DNA of 49,084 nt from Asaia bogorensis (GTDB lineage: Bacteria > Pseudomonadota > Alphaproteobacteria > Acetobacterales > Acetobacteraceae). The position numbers and the translations under genes are program-made. The notes under the pieces are model-generated. The model did not search any database. It worked only from the letters and a program-made list of their open reading frames with translations, and was not told where the DNA came from. The stretch's first letter is position 1, and every line of letters begins with the position of its first letter. Location of the stretch: assembly GCA_945897825.1 (NCBI GenBank), contig CAMDGX010000028.1, forward strand, positions 1 to 49,084. Reading direction: 5' to 3'. Of this stretch, positions 17,902 to 26,186 are shown piece after piece.

Positions 17902-19455
17902 TTATGCTCCTTCCGGCGTCCATTCCACGTCCCGCTCCAGGGGGATGGCGGGGCGGGGAAGGTTCTGCCAGGGGAAGTGGTGGAGCATGGGGGTGGTGAG
18001 GCCGGGGGCGTCGACCTCGATGACCTGGGCGTGCTGGAAGAACTCGTCGAAGCCGCCGCGGAAATGGCCGCGGGACTTCACGACGACGATTCGGGCTTTT
18101 GCGATGTCGAGGCCGAAGGATTCGAAGAAGGCGGGGTCGGCGCATTGGACGCGCTGGCTGATGACGACGACGGTGATGCCGCCGAGATCGAGGGCGGCGG
18201 CCTTTCCGACGTCGACGGTGCCGCCGGCGAAGATGCCGCGGCGGCAGTGGATCGGGCCGGGATGGAGCGTCGTGATGGTGGCTTCGGCGGCGGAGGGCTT
18301 GGAGAAGTCGTTCTCGACGGTGCGGTTGAAGCGGGCGGTGAAGGTGGCGCCCTGGCCGAGGCTGTGGGCTTCCTCGGCGAGTGCGGCGTCGTAGATGACG
18401 CCGACGAGGGCGTTCTTCACGCCGGCCGCGTGGAAGGCTTCGAGGATGAACATGGTGTTGCCGCGGCCGCCGCCGCCGGGGTTGTCCGCCACATCGGCGA
18501 AGATGAGGGCGGGTTTGGCAGGGTCTTCGGTGCCCTTCGCCAAGGCGACGGCATCGGGCAAGGAGGTGAGGGTGGGGAAGAACTTCTCCCGTCGTACCCA
18601 GCCGGCCTTGGCGATTTCCATGGCGAGGCCTTCGGCGGCCTGCTTGTCGGTGGCTGTGACGACCACGGTCATGCCGTTGAAGGGCGTGTCGGCGTAGGCG
18701 AAGCCGCCCATGACGGAGACGTTGACGATGCGGCCGGCCCAGGGGGCCTGGTGCATCAGCTCCTGGCCGAGGTCGATCATCTCGCCGTAGGGGCGGTTCG
18801 GCGCGTCCTTGCCGGTGAGCATGGTGACGGTGGGGGCGATGATGGGCAGGCGGACCTTGGCGATGTGGGTTTTCGTGCCGGCGAGGAGCTTCTTGAGCAC
18901 CTGGGCGGATTCGGCGCCGCGCTCGCGCATGTCCATGTGCGGGTTGGTGCGGTAGCCGATATAGGCGTCGATGGTGTCGATGCCGGTGTCCGACACGTTG
19001 GCGTGCAGGTCGAAGCTGGCGACGATGGGGACGTCGGGGCCGACGACGCGGCGGAGCATGGCCTGGATGGTGCCTTCGGGGTCGTCGTCGCGCTCGGTGA
19101 GGCCGGCGCCGTGCATGACGCAATAGACGCCGTCGATCTTGCCGGCGGCGCGCAGGCGGGTTTCCCATTCGGCCATCAGGCTGTCGAAGAAGCCCTGCTC
19201 GACGGGGCCGTTGGGCTCGGTCATGGCCAGGAGGAGGGGGACGGGTTCCCAGGGTTCGCCCCCATCCATCTCGGCGATGAAGCCGGGGAGTTCGCCAAGC
19301 ATGCGCGGGGCGGGGCCGCGGGCGTCATCGAGGATGGTTTCGCCGCGCAGGAGGGTGCGGATGGCGAAGTCGTGCTCGTGGGTGACGGGGGCGAAGCGGT
19401 TGCACTCGATCGAGAAGCCGAGGAGGGCGATGCGCGGGCGGTTGGTGTGGGACAT
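17902..19455 (-). CDS. M81 family metallopeptidase (MlrC-like)
   Basis: 517-aa protein of the M81/MlrC family, named from the microcystin-degrading peptidase of Sphingomonas; most members have unknown substrates. Family sequence includes IALLGFSIECNRFAPV, VYCVMHGAGLTERDDDPEG, PIVASFDLHANVS, IGYRTNPHMDMRERG and FADVADNPGGGGRGNT. His and Asp in HGAG, DLHAN and RTNPHMD are the expected zinc ligands. Last gene of an apparent three-gene unit (PLP enzyme, DUF2798, M81) with an 11-base gap after DUF2798. Confidence 0.9.
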   Translation of the reverse strand: MSHTNRPRIALLGFSIECNRFAPVTHEHDFAIRTLLRGETILDDARGPAPRMLGELPGFIAEMDGGEPWEPVPLLLAMTEPNGPVEQGFFDSLMAEWETRLRAAGKIDGVYCVMHGAGLTERDDDPEGTIQAMLRRVVGPDVPIVASFDLHANVSDTGIDTIDAYIGYRTNPHMDMRERGAESAQVLKKLLAGTKTHIAKVRLPIIAPTVTMLTGKDAPNRPYGEMIDLGQELMHQAPWAGRIVNVSVMGGFAYADTPFNGMTVVVTATDKQAAEGLAMEIAKAGWVRREKFFPTLTSLPDAVALAKGTEDPAKPALIFADVADNPGGGGRGNTMFILEAFHAAGVKNALVGVIYDAALAEEAHSLGQGATFTARFNRTVENDFSKPSAAEATITTLHPGPIHCRRGIFAGGTVDVGKAAALDLGGITVVVISQRVQCADPAFFESFGLDIAKARIVVVKSRGHFRGGFDEFFQHAQVIEVDAPGLTTPMLHHFPWQNLPRPAIPLERDVEWTPEGA

Positions 19456-19466
19456 CTTTGGCGCCT

Positions 19467-19712
19467 TCAGGTGGCGGGGGCGACGAGCCAGGCGACGATG
19501 CGCCGGACCACGGGCAGGATGAGGAGCAGGGCGGGGAAGGCGACGAGCCAGGAGAGCATCCAGGCGCTGGGCCAGGCGGCGAGGAAGTCCGGGCCCGGGC
19601 CGAGGGCGCGCAGCGTGCTGATGGCGGAGACGACGAAGGTCATCAGCAGGGAGAGGACCAGCGGCATCAGCCAGGCGGCGGCCTGGGGCGGGAAGGCGTG
19701 GCGCAGGATCAC
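19467..19712 (-). CDS. DUF2798 small membrane protein
   Basis: 81 aa with two transmembrane helices: LMPLVLSLLMTFVVSAISTL and the C-terminal AWMLSWLVAFPALLLILPVVRRIV. The SxxVSxIST and SWLVAFPxLLxxxPxVRR pattern is DUF2798. The GTG start at 19712 overlaps the stop of the threonine-synthase-like gene by 4 bases (GTGA), a coupled arrangement. Function unknown. Confidence 0.8.
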   Translation of the reverse strand: MILRHAFPPQAAAWLMPLVLSLLMTFVVSAISTLRALGPGPDFLAAWPSAWMLSWLVAFPALLLILPVVRRIVAWLVAPAT

Positions 19713-20842
19713 AGCGCGATGCCGAGCAGCTCGGCGATGCGGGGCGTAGCCTTGAGCCCGGTGCCGGTGAGGACGAGGACGGTTGTCTCGTTCGGCTTGA
19801 TGGCGCCGGCTTCGAGCAGGCGGCGGAAGGCGGCCTCGGCCTGGGCGCAGGTGGGCTCGACGTAGATGCCGGTGCGGGCGAGGGACAGCGCGCTGGCGGC
19901 GATCTCCTCCTCGGTGAGCATCACGGCGCCGCCGCGGCTGCGGCGCAGGGCGGCGATGACCTCGGGCAGGCGGATCGGCTGGGCGATGGCGGTGCCCTCG
20001 GCGATGGTGGGCAGGATGGGGGTGGCGATGCGCTCGTCGCGCCCGGCCATGAAGCTTGCGGCGATGGGGCCGCAATTCTCGGGCTGGGCGGCGAACAGGC
20101 GGGGGAGCTTGCGGATGGCGCCGGCGCGGAGGAGTTCGGAAAAGCCGATGTCGCAGCCGAGCACGTTGCTGCCGGCGCCGCAGGGGATGATGACGTTGTC
20201 GGGCGCTTCGAAGCCGAGGTCTTCCCAGAGTTCGTAGGCGAGTGTTTTCGTGCCCTGGAGGAAGAACGGGTGCCAGTTGTGGCTGGCGTAGAAGGTGGTT
20301 TCGGCGCGGGCTTCGGCGGCGTCGGAGGTGGCCTGGCGGTTGCCGGGGATCAGTTCGACGGTGGCGCCGGCGGCGCGCATGGCGACCGTCTTGGCGGGCG
20401 AGGTCGATTCGGGGGCCATGATGGTGGCCTTGAGGCCGCCGGCGGCGGCGTAGGCCGAGACGGCGGCGCCGCCGTTGCCGGAGCTGTCCTCCAGGACGTC
20501 CGTGATGCCCTGCTGGCGCAGGTAGGTGAGCATGACGGAGGCGCCGCGGTCCTTGAAGCTGCCGGTGGGCATGAACCATTCGAGCTTCAGCAGGGCCGTC
20601 GCGCCATGCAGCGAGCGGGGGACGAGGGGGGTGCAGCCTTCGCCCATGGTGATCGGGTCGGGTGCGGGCATCGGCAGGGCGGCGCGGTAGCGCCAGAGGC
20701 TGCGGGTGGTGGTGTCGACCTGGGCACGGGTGAGGCCGGGGAGATCGGTGAGGAAGAGCGGCGCCTTGTTCGTACCGCACCAGCGCGGGGTTTCCAGCGG
20801 GAAGGTTTCGCCCGAGCGAGGGTCGAGGTAGGCAACGGTCAT
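19709..20842 (-). CDS. Threonine synthase-like PLP-dependent lyase
   Basis: 377-aa fold-type II PLP enzyme. The PLP lysine is Lys97 in MPTGSFKDRGAS; SSGNGGAAVSAYAA binds the cofactor phosphate region and the C-terminal LTGTGLKA is typical of threonine synthases. It converts O-phosphohomoserine to threonine in true ThrC, but this short form and its place beside an M81 peptidase suggest a catabolic or diverged role. ATG at 20840-20842 is preferred; an upstream extension lies in the promoter shared with the divergent VanZ gene 41 bases away. Confidence 0.85.
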   Translation of the reverse strand: MTVAYLDPRSGETFPLETPRWCGTNKAPLFLTDLPGLTRAQVDTTTRSLWRYRAALPMPAPDPITMGEGCTPLVPRSLHGATALLKLEWFMPTGSFKDRGASVMLTYLRQQGITDVLEDSSGNGGAAVSAYAAAGGLKATIMAPESTSPAKTVAMRAAGATVELIPGNRQATSDAAEARAETTFYASHNWHPFFLQGTKTLAYELWEDLGFEAPDNVIIPCGAGSNVLGCDIGFSELLRAGAIRKLPRLFAAQPENCGPIAASFMAGRDERIATPILPTIAEGTAIAQPIRLPEVIAALRRSRGGAVMLTEEEIAASALSLARTGIYVEPTCAQAEAAFRRLLEAGAIKPNETTVLVLTGTGLKATPRIAELLGIAL

Positions 20843-20883
20843 GGGACTCTCCTGTTGGGCGGAGGCTGGCCAACGGGGGCGCA

Positions 20884-22095
20884 ATGGTCAACCGTGTGGC
20901 GGCGCCTGGGGAGACGGATGTGCAGCTTGCACTGCGACGACGATCGGCCTGGTGGGCGCTGGCAGCGTTGGCCGCGGGCTTCATCGTGTATGGGTCGCTC
21001 TACCCGTTCCGCTTTCAGGCCCTGCCCGAGGGCATGGCACTGCAGGCGCTGGTGTTGGGGGCGCTTTCGGCGGGGCCAGGGGGCCGCGGCGAGGTGCTGG
21101 CGAACCTGCTGCTGTATGTGCCGCTTGGTTTCGCGCTCTCGATCGCGTTGGCGCGGCGGGAGGGGGTGGTGGTGGCGGTGCCGGCCGCTGCGCTGGCGTG
21201 CTGCCTGCTGTCCGCGTCGATCGAGACGGCGCAGGCCTATACGCCGGGGCGCACGCCCAGCCTGCTCGACCTGGCGCTGAACGCGTCCGGCGGCACGGTG
21301 GGGGCGTTTGCCGCCGCGGTGGCGGGACGGCGGACGGGGCGGTGGCGGGTGCCCTTGCTGCGCGATGGCGGGGCGGCGCTGCTGTTGGGGGCGTGGCTGG
21401 CCTACCGGCTGTATCCCTACGTGCCGGCGATGGAGCGCGGTGAATGGATCGCCAGCCTGCGGCCGTTGCTGCCGCCATGGTCGGTCGATCCGGTGCGGGT
21501 GCTGCGGCTGGCGGGGGCGTGGCTGGTGGCGTGCCGTTTGCTGTCGGCGGCGGTGGCGTGGGGCGGGCGGCTTGCGGCGGCGGCGATGATGCTGGCGGTG
21601 GTGGCCGCATCGGTGCCGCTGATCGACCGCGTGTTGACGCCAGAGGATGTGCTGGCGGTGGGGCTGGCGTTGCTGGCCTGGCTGGTGCTGGCAGGGCGGG
21701 GCTGGGCGGACATGGTGCTGCTGGCGGTGCTTGCGGGCGTGGTGCTGGCCGAGGGGTTGGCGCCGTATCGGTTCATGGAGCAGGGTCGGGCGTTCTCCTG
21801 GGTTCCGTTCGCCGCGATGGTCGGCGGGCAGTATGCGGCGGGGGTGCAGGCGGGGATGCAGAAGCTGTTCCTGTACGGCGGGCTCGTATGGCTCGCGTGG
21901 CAGGCAGGCGCGGGGCGGTATGTGGCGACGGTGGGTGTGGTGGCGCTGGCGCTGGGGATCGGCTGGGCGCAGACACTGCTGCCGGGACGCTCGGCGGAGG
22001 TGACGGATGCGGTGCTGGCGCTGCTGGCGGCGCTGGTGCTGGGGGCCGGGGCGGCGGCACGCGACAGGCTGCGACAGGGACGGGAGAGGGCGTGA
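20884..22095 (+). CDS. VanZ family membrane protein, tandem VanZ halves
   Basis: 403-aa multi-pass protein. The N-terminal half has the VanZ pattern GSLYPFRF, NLLLYVPLGFALS and SIETAQAYTPGRTPSLLDLALNASGG. The C-terminal half repeats a degenerate form: APYRF, FSWVPFAAM, QKLFLYGGLVWL and GIGWAQTLLPGRSAEVTDAVLALLAALVLG. VanZ lends teicoplanin resistance in enterococci, but most family members are of unknown role, perhaps envelope or exopolysaccharide related. Stop overlaps the next ATG by one base (TGATG), so translation of the M20 gene is probably coupled. Confidence 0.85.
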   Translation: MVNRVAAPGETDVQLALRRRSAWWALAALAAGFIVYGSLYPFRFQALPEGMALQALVLGALSAGPGGRGEVLANLLLYVPLGFALSIALARREGVVVAVPAAALACCLLSASIETAQAYTPGRTPSLLDLALNASGGTVGAFAAAVAGRRTGRWRVPLLRDGGAALLLGAWLAYRLYPYVPAMERGEWIASLRPLLPPWSVDPVRVLRLAGAWLVACRLLSAAVAWGGRLAAAAMMLAVVAASVPLIDRVLTPEDVLAVGLALLAWLVLAGRGWADMVLLAVLAGVVLAEGLAPYRFMEQGRAFSWVPFAAMVGGQYAAGVQAGMQKLFLYGGLVWLAWQAGAGRYVATVGVVALALGIGWAQTLLPGRSAEVTDAVLALLAALVLGAGAAARDRLRQGRERA

Positions 22096-23201
22096 TGGCG
22101 GAGACGGATCTGGTGGGGCTGGCGGCGGCGCTGGTGCGGTTGGACAGCCGCAGCTTCGTGTCGAACCTGGCGGTGGCCGAGCGGATCGAGGCGGAGCTGG
22201 CGGGGTTCGAGGTGGAGCGGCTGGATTATGCCGATGCCGCCGGGGTGGCGAAGCGGGCGCTGGTGGCGCATCGCGGCGGCACCGGGGGGCTGGCGCTCAG
22301 CGGACACATGGACACAGTGCCGGATACCGGCTGGACCACCGATCCGTGGGAAGGGCGGATCGAAGGCGGGCGGCTGCATGGGCTGGGCAGCACCGACATG
22401 AAGGGGCCGCTGGCGGCCTGCATCGTGGCGGCGCGGGCGCTGCCGGCGAGCGTGCCGGTGACGTTGCTGTTCACCACGGACGAGGAGACGACGAAGGCCG
22501 GGGCACGGTTGATCGCGGCGCAGTCGGTGCTGGCGCGGCGGGCGGCGCCGGCGGCGATCCTGGTGGCGGAGCCGACGGTGATGACGCCGGTGCGCGGGCA
22601 TCGGAGTTCCATCGCCATCACCGCGGTGGCGACCGGCGTGCAGGCGCACAGCTCGACGGGGAAGGGGCGCAACGCGAACTGGGACCTGCTGGGCTTCGCC
22701 GCCGACATGAAGGCGATCTTCGAGATGCTGCGCGACGATCCGGCGTGGCACGACGCGGACTACGACCCGCCGTTCAGCGACTTCAACCTGGTGATCGACA
22801 ACCACGGCGCGCCGGTGAACATGACGGTGCCGCGGGCGACGGCGCGGGTGAAGTTCCGCTATTCGGCGAAGATCGATCCGGGCCCGGTGATGGCGCGGGT
22901 GCGCGAGTCCGCGGCGCGGCATGGGGTGGCGCTGGAGGCGGTGCCGGAAGGGTTGCCACCGGAATTGCCGAGCAACCATCCGCTGATCCGGCTGGTGTGC
23001 GCGGAGACCGGGCGCGCGGCGGTGACGGCGCCGTTCGGGACGGATGCATCGGAGCTGAACGCGATTGCGCCGTGCGTGATCGTGGGACCGGGGGATATCG
23101 GCCAGGCGCATTGCCCGGCGGAGAGCCTGGATATCGCGGAGCTGGAAGCCGCGGTGCCGCGGTTCATGCGGCTGGCGGAGCGCGTGGCGCGGGGGATGTA
23201 G
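22095..23201 (+). CDS. M20 family deacylase/peptidase (ArgE/DapE-like)
   Basis: 368-aa zinc hydrolase. M20 marks: SGHMDTVPD (first metal His/Asp), GLGSTDMKGPLAA (bridging Asp), FTTDEETTKAG (catalytic and metal Glu), AEPT and the dimerisation-domain GVQAHSST; the C-terminal VGPGDIGQAHCPAES gives the last His ligand. Substrate is an N-acyl amino acid or dipeptide, not defined by sequence. Starts at the ATG overlapping the VanZ stop. Ends convergent with the FAH-family gene, with a terminator hairpin between. Confidence 0.92.
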   Translation: MAETDLVGLAAALVRLDSRSFVSNLAVAERIEAELAGFEVERLDYADAAGVAKRALVAHRGGTGGLALSGHMDTVPDTGWTTDPWEGRIEGGRLHGLGSTDMKGPLAACIVAARALPASVPVTLLFTTDEETTKAGARLIAAQSVLARRAAPAAILVAEPTVMTPVRGHRSSIAITAVATGVQAHSSTGKGRNANWDLLGFAADMKAIFEMLRDDPAWHDADYDPPFSDFNLVIDNHGAPVNMTVPRATARVKFRYSAKIDPGPVMARVRESAARHGVALEAVPEGLPPELPSNHPLIRLVCAETGRAAVTAPFGTDASELNAIAPCVIVGPGDIGQAHCPAESLDIAELEAAVPRFMRLAERVARGM

Positions 23202-23213
23202 CGGGGCGAGGGA

Positions 23214-23235
23214 GCAGGGGGCTCGGCCCCCCTGC
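23214..23235. terminator. GC-rich hairpin between convergent M20 and FAH-family genes
   Basis: GCAGGGGG (23214-23221) pairs perfectly with CCCCCTGC (23228-23235), loop CTCGGC. It lies in the 43-base gap of two convergent genes. No long T-run follows, only CCCCTTCC on the plus strand, so strength is uncertain. Confidence 0.5.
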
Positions 23236-23244
23236 CCCTTCCGG

Positions 23245-23997
23245 TCATCCCTCGTAGGTGATCACGGCCTCGCCCAGCCCCGGGAAATCGGCGCGCACGG
23301 TGGCGCCGGGCGGGACGCGGTTGGCGCCGCTCCATGAGCCGCAGGTGACGAACTGGCCGGCCTTGAGCCCGCCGGCCCAGGTGCTGCCTTCGTTGGCCAG
23401 CCACACCATCAGGTCCATGATGTCGCCGAAGGGGTAGCCGGTGCGCTCGGCATCGAGCGCGCTATTGACGAACTGGCGGCAGGGCTGGGCCGCGAGGTCG
23501 ATCTTCTGCCAGTCGGCGGTGCCGGGGCCGTAGACGAAGCCGCCGTGGGACTGGGTGTCGGCGACGTTGGTGAACAGGTCGAAATCCTTCGGCTCGACGA
23601 AGCGGCTTTCGCAGACCTCGATGGCGGGGTGCATGGTGTCGATGGCAGCGGCGACCTCGGCCTTGGTGTAGGGGGTGGCGCGGGGCGGCAGGTCGGCCTT
23701 CATGCGGAAGGCGACCTCGGATTCAACCATGCGCAGCGGGTGCTGGGCGGCGGAGAGCTTGGCCGGGCTCGGCTGGATGGTGGCGGCCGGCAGCGGGCCG
23801 CAGGCCTTGGTGCCGCCGGGGGCGCCGACCTTCCAGCCGCCGATGGTGAAGCTTTTCGCGACCATGTGCTGGACGGCGAGGGCGGCGGCCATGTCCTTGG
23901 GCTTCAGGGCATCCGGCAGGGTGGCGATGCGGCCGGAGGCCATGTTGGCGCGCGCGGCGAGCAGCTTGGCGGCGAGATCGCTGGTGGCGTCGGACAT
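23245..23997 (-). CDS. 2-keto-4-pentenoate hydratase / FAH superfamily protein
   Basis: 250-aa protein of the fumarylacetoacetate-hydrolase superfamily, hydratase (MhpD-like) branch, which adds water to 2-hydroxypentadienoate-type acids in meta-cleavage pathways. Visible motifs: IGGWKVGA, the metal-binding VESEVAFRMKADLP, HPAIEVCESRF, GFVYGPG and the C-terminal TCGSWSGANRVPPGATVRADFPGLG. ATG at 23995-23997. No other aromatic-degradation gene is adjacent, so the pathway is open. Divergent from the GNAT gene (67 bases). Confidence 0.88.
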   Translation of the reverse strand: MSDATSDLAAKLLAARANMASGRIATLPDALKPKDMAAALAVQHMVAKSFTIGGWKVGAPGGTKACGPLPAATIQPSPAKLSAAQHPLRMVESEVAFRMKADLPPRATPYTKAEVAAAIDTMHPAIEVCESRFVEPKDFDLFTNVADTQSHGGFVYGPGTADWQKIDLAAQPCRQFVNSALDAERTGYPFGDIMDLMVWLANEGSTWAGGLKAGQFVTCGSWSGANRVPPGATVRADFPGLGEAVITYEG

Positions 23998-24064
23998 GGC
24001 ATTCGCTCCCGGTGTGTTGGCGCCCACCTTGCCCGCGGGGGGAACATGCGGCAAGCCGGGGCCC

Positions 24065-24928
24065 ATGCGATTGACCCTGGACGCCACGCCCGACCCCGCC
24101 ATCCGCACGGCGCTGTTCGCGGCGATCGATACCTACAACGACGCGGCGAGCGGGCGGCCGGAGCCGGCCGGGCATCTGACGATCGTGCTGCGCGATGCGG
24201 CGGGGGCGATCGAAGGCGGGCTGGTGGGGATCAGCTACTACGACTGGCTGATCGTGGAGATGCTGTTCGTGCCGGAGGGGCGGCGCGGGCAGGGGCTGGG
24301 GCGGCGACTGATGCGCGCGGCCGAGGCGGTGGCGGCGCGGCTTGGCTGCATCGGGGTGTGGCTGGATACGACCAGCCCGGCGGCGCGGGGTTTCTATGAG
24401 CGGCTGGGCTACGACGTGTTCGCGACGTTGCCGGACCAGCCGCGCGGGCATGCGCGGTGGTGGATGGCGCGGCGCGGCCTGGCGGATGGGGCGACCGGCG
24501 GGTTGGAGATCCTGGCCGAGCGCGATGCCGCGACGGTGGCGGTGGTCGGGCGGGCGCTCGGGGCAGAAGGGGACGCGCTGTTCGGGCCCGATTCGGGGCG
24601 GGCGAACCTCGCGGTGTTGGCCGAGGCGGATGATGGGCAGCGGGCGGGCGCACTGTGGATGGTAGCTCGGCGCGACTGGCTGTTCCTGGACCTGTTTGTG
24701 CTCGACGAGTCGGCGCGGCGGCAGGGCGTGGGCGGGCGGATGCTGGCCCTGGCCGAGGCGGAGGCGCGCAGGCGGGGGTGCGTGGGGGTGTGGCTGGATA
24801 CGTATGGGTTCCAGGCGCGGCCGTTCTACGAGCGGCATGGCTACCGGCTGTTCGGGGCGTTGGCGGATCACCCCCTGTCGCACGGGCGATTTTACCTGGC
24901 GAAGCGGTTTCAGGACGCCACGGCGTAG
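24065..24928 (+). CDS. Tandem-domain GNAT N-acetyltransferase
   Basis: 287 aa with two GNAT domains. First domain (about residues 30-140): MLFVPEGRRGQGLGRRLMRAAE, an acetyl-CoA-binding Q/RxxGxG/A loop, then GVWLDTTSPAARGFYERLGY. Second domain (about 150-285): LFVLDESARRQGVGGRMLALAEAEARRRGC, then GVWLDTYGFQARPFYERHGY. The repeated GVWLDT...FYER.GY ends show an internal duplication. Acceptor substrate unknown. ATG at 24065 gives a complete first domain. The last 19 bases overlap the end of the convergent MFS gene. Confidence 0.9.
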   Translation: MRLTLDATPDPAIRTALFAAIDTYNDAASGRPEPAGHLTIVLRDAAGAIEGGLVGISYYDWLIVEMLFVPEGRRGQGLGRRLMRAAEAVAARLGCIGVWLDTTSPAARGFYERLGYDVFATLPDQPRGHARWWMARRGLADGATGGLEILAERDAATVAVVGRALGAEGDALFGPDSGRANLAVLAEADDGQRAGALWMVARRDWLFLDLFVLDESARRQGVGGRMLALAEAEARRRGCVGVWLDTYGFQARPFYERHGYRLFGALADHPLSHGRFYLAKRFQDATA

Positions 24929-26091
24929 GCGCTGCGCAGGCGGGCGTGCAGGAACCAGAGCGGGATGCCGAGGAGGGCCACGGACGCGGCCAGGACCAGC
25001 GCACCGCCGGGGTCGCCGGCCCAGTCGGCCGCGGCGCCACACAGCGCGGGCATCGCCGCACCGCCGATGTAGTAGGTGATGTAGAAGATGCCCATGCCGA
25101 CGGCGCGGTTCTCCGGCCGGCAGGACACCGCGCCGAGTTCCACGATCAGCCCGCCGGGCATCGCCGCGACGGTGCCGAACACGACGCCCCACAGGATCGG
25201 CGCATCGACCAGCGCCGGGCCGGCGACCGCCAGGGTGCAGACGATGGTGCCGGCGACGAACACGAGGCTGCGACCGTAGCGCGCGGCGATCAGGCCACCC
25301 ACGAGCATCGCGGGGAAATTGGCCCAGGTGCCGAGGGTGAGCACGGTGTCCGCCACCCAGGGGGCGTGGCCGCGCACGGCCAGCAGCGAGGGCATCCAGG
25401 CCATGAAACTGAACCAGGCGGCGTTGTAGACCATCCAGATGAGGCCAGCGATCGCGACCAGCACCATCTCGCGGTGGCTCGGCCAGGCCAGGGTGCGGGG
25501 CGCGGCATGGGGGGCCTCGGTCCAGGCAAAGCTGAACAGCAGGGCGGCGACGGCCGCACCGCCGGCGCCGAGCCAGAACGCCGCGGCCATGCCGTGGGCG
25601 GCGGCAAGCGGGGGCAGCACGACCTGGGCGAGGCCGATGCCGATCGGGAACATGCCGAGCAGCAGCGCCATCGCCGCTGGAAGCTGGCGCGGGGGGAAGC
25701 GGTCGGCGGCCATCTTGCTTTGCATCACCGACATACCGACCGCGCCGATGCCGGCGATGGCGCGGCCGAGGCCGATCACCACGCTGCCCCAGTCCTCCTG
25801 CACCGCCAGGGCCGCGACGCCGCCGCCGAGGGCGATCAGCCAGGCGCTGCCGACCGCGACCACGCGGTCGCCGAAACGGCGGGCGAGGAAGCCGCTGGGC
25901 AGGGCCACGAAGATGCCGGGGGCGAGATAGGCGCCGATCAGTGCGCCGAGGGCCGCGAAATCCAGCGCCAGCAGGAGCATGAGGTCGGGGCCGAGGGTGG
26001 CGACGGTTTGCAGCTGGAAGCCGAAGGCCAGGCGGGTGAGGGCGAGGGTCGCGATGGTCCCGGCCAGGGGCCAGGGAATCGGGGCGGGCAT
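24910..26091 (-). CDS. MFS transporter (CynX/NimT-like)
   Basis: 393-aa twelve-helix transporter. The loop 2-3 motif ALPSGFLARRFGDRVV fits the MFS signature and helix 4-5 has GLGRAIAGIGAVGMSVMQSKMAADRFPP. The pattern resembles CynX/NimT-like permeases for cyanate, nitroimidazole or similar small organics. Full length. Convergent overlap with the GNAT gene; followed upstream by the RTX-like gene on the same strand, 95 bases away. Confidence 0.85.
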   Translation of the reverse strand: MPAPIPWPLAGTIATLALTRLAFGFQLQTVATLGPDLMLLLALDFAALGALIGAYLAPGIFVALPSGFLARRFGDRVVAVGSAWLIALGGGVAALAVQEDWGSVVIGLGRAIAGIGAVGMSVMQSKMAADRFPPRQLPAAMALLLGMFPIGIGLAQVVLPPLAAAHGMAAAFWLGAGGAAVAALLFSFAWTEAPHAAPRTLAWPSHREMVLVAIAGLIWMVYNAAWFSFMAWMPSLLAVRGHAPWVADTVLTLGTWANFPAMLVGGLIAARYGRSLVFVAGTIVCTLAVAGPALVDAPILWGVVFGTVAAMPGGLIVELGAVSCRPENRAVGMGIFYITYYIGGAAMPALCGAAADWAGDPGGALVLAASVALLGIPLWFLHARLRSAYAVAS

Positions 26092-26148
26092 GGTCGGCTC
26101 CGGACGGTGCGCGGCGAGTAGGCCGCAGCGCCGCCGATGGCGCCAGCC

Positions 26149-26174
26149 CGCCCGGAGTCAGGCTCTGCCGGGCG
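26149..26174. terminator. Short hairpin after the RTX-repeat gene
   Basis: CGCCCGG (26149-26155) and CCGGGCG (26168-26174) with a 12-nt loop, 13 bases beyond the RTX-like gene stop at 26187. No T-run follows on the minus strand. A weak candidate for its transcript end. Confidence 0.35.
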
Positions 26175-26186
26175 CGGGGTGGTGGT

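Noticed and set aside
20884-22095. VanZ-family gene as a glycopeptide-resistance determinant
   Set aside because: No vanH/A/X genes nearby and the family is broad; resistance cannot be inferred.
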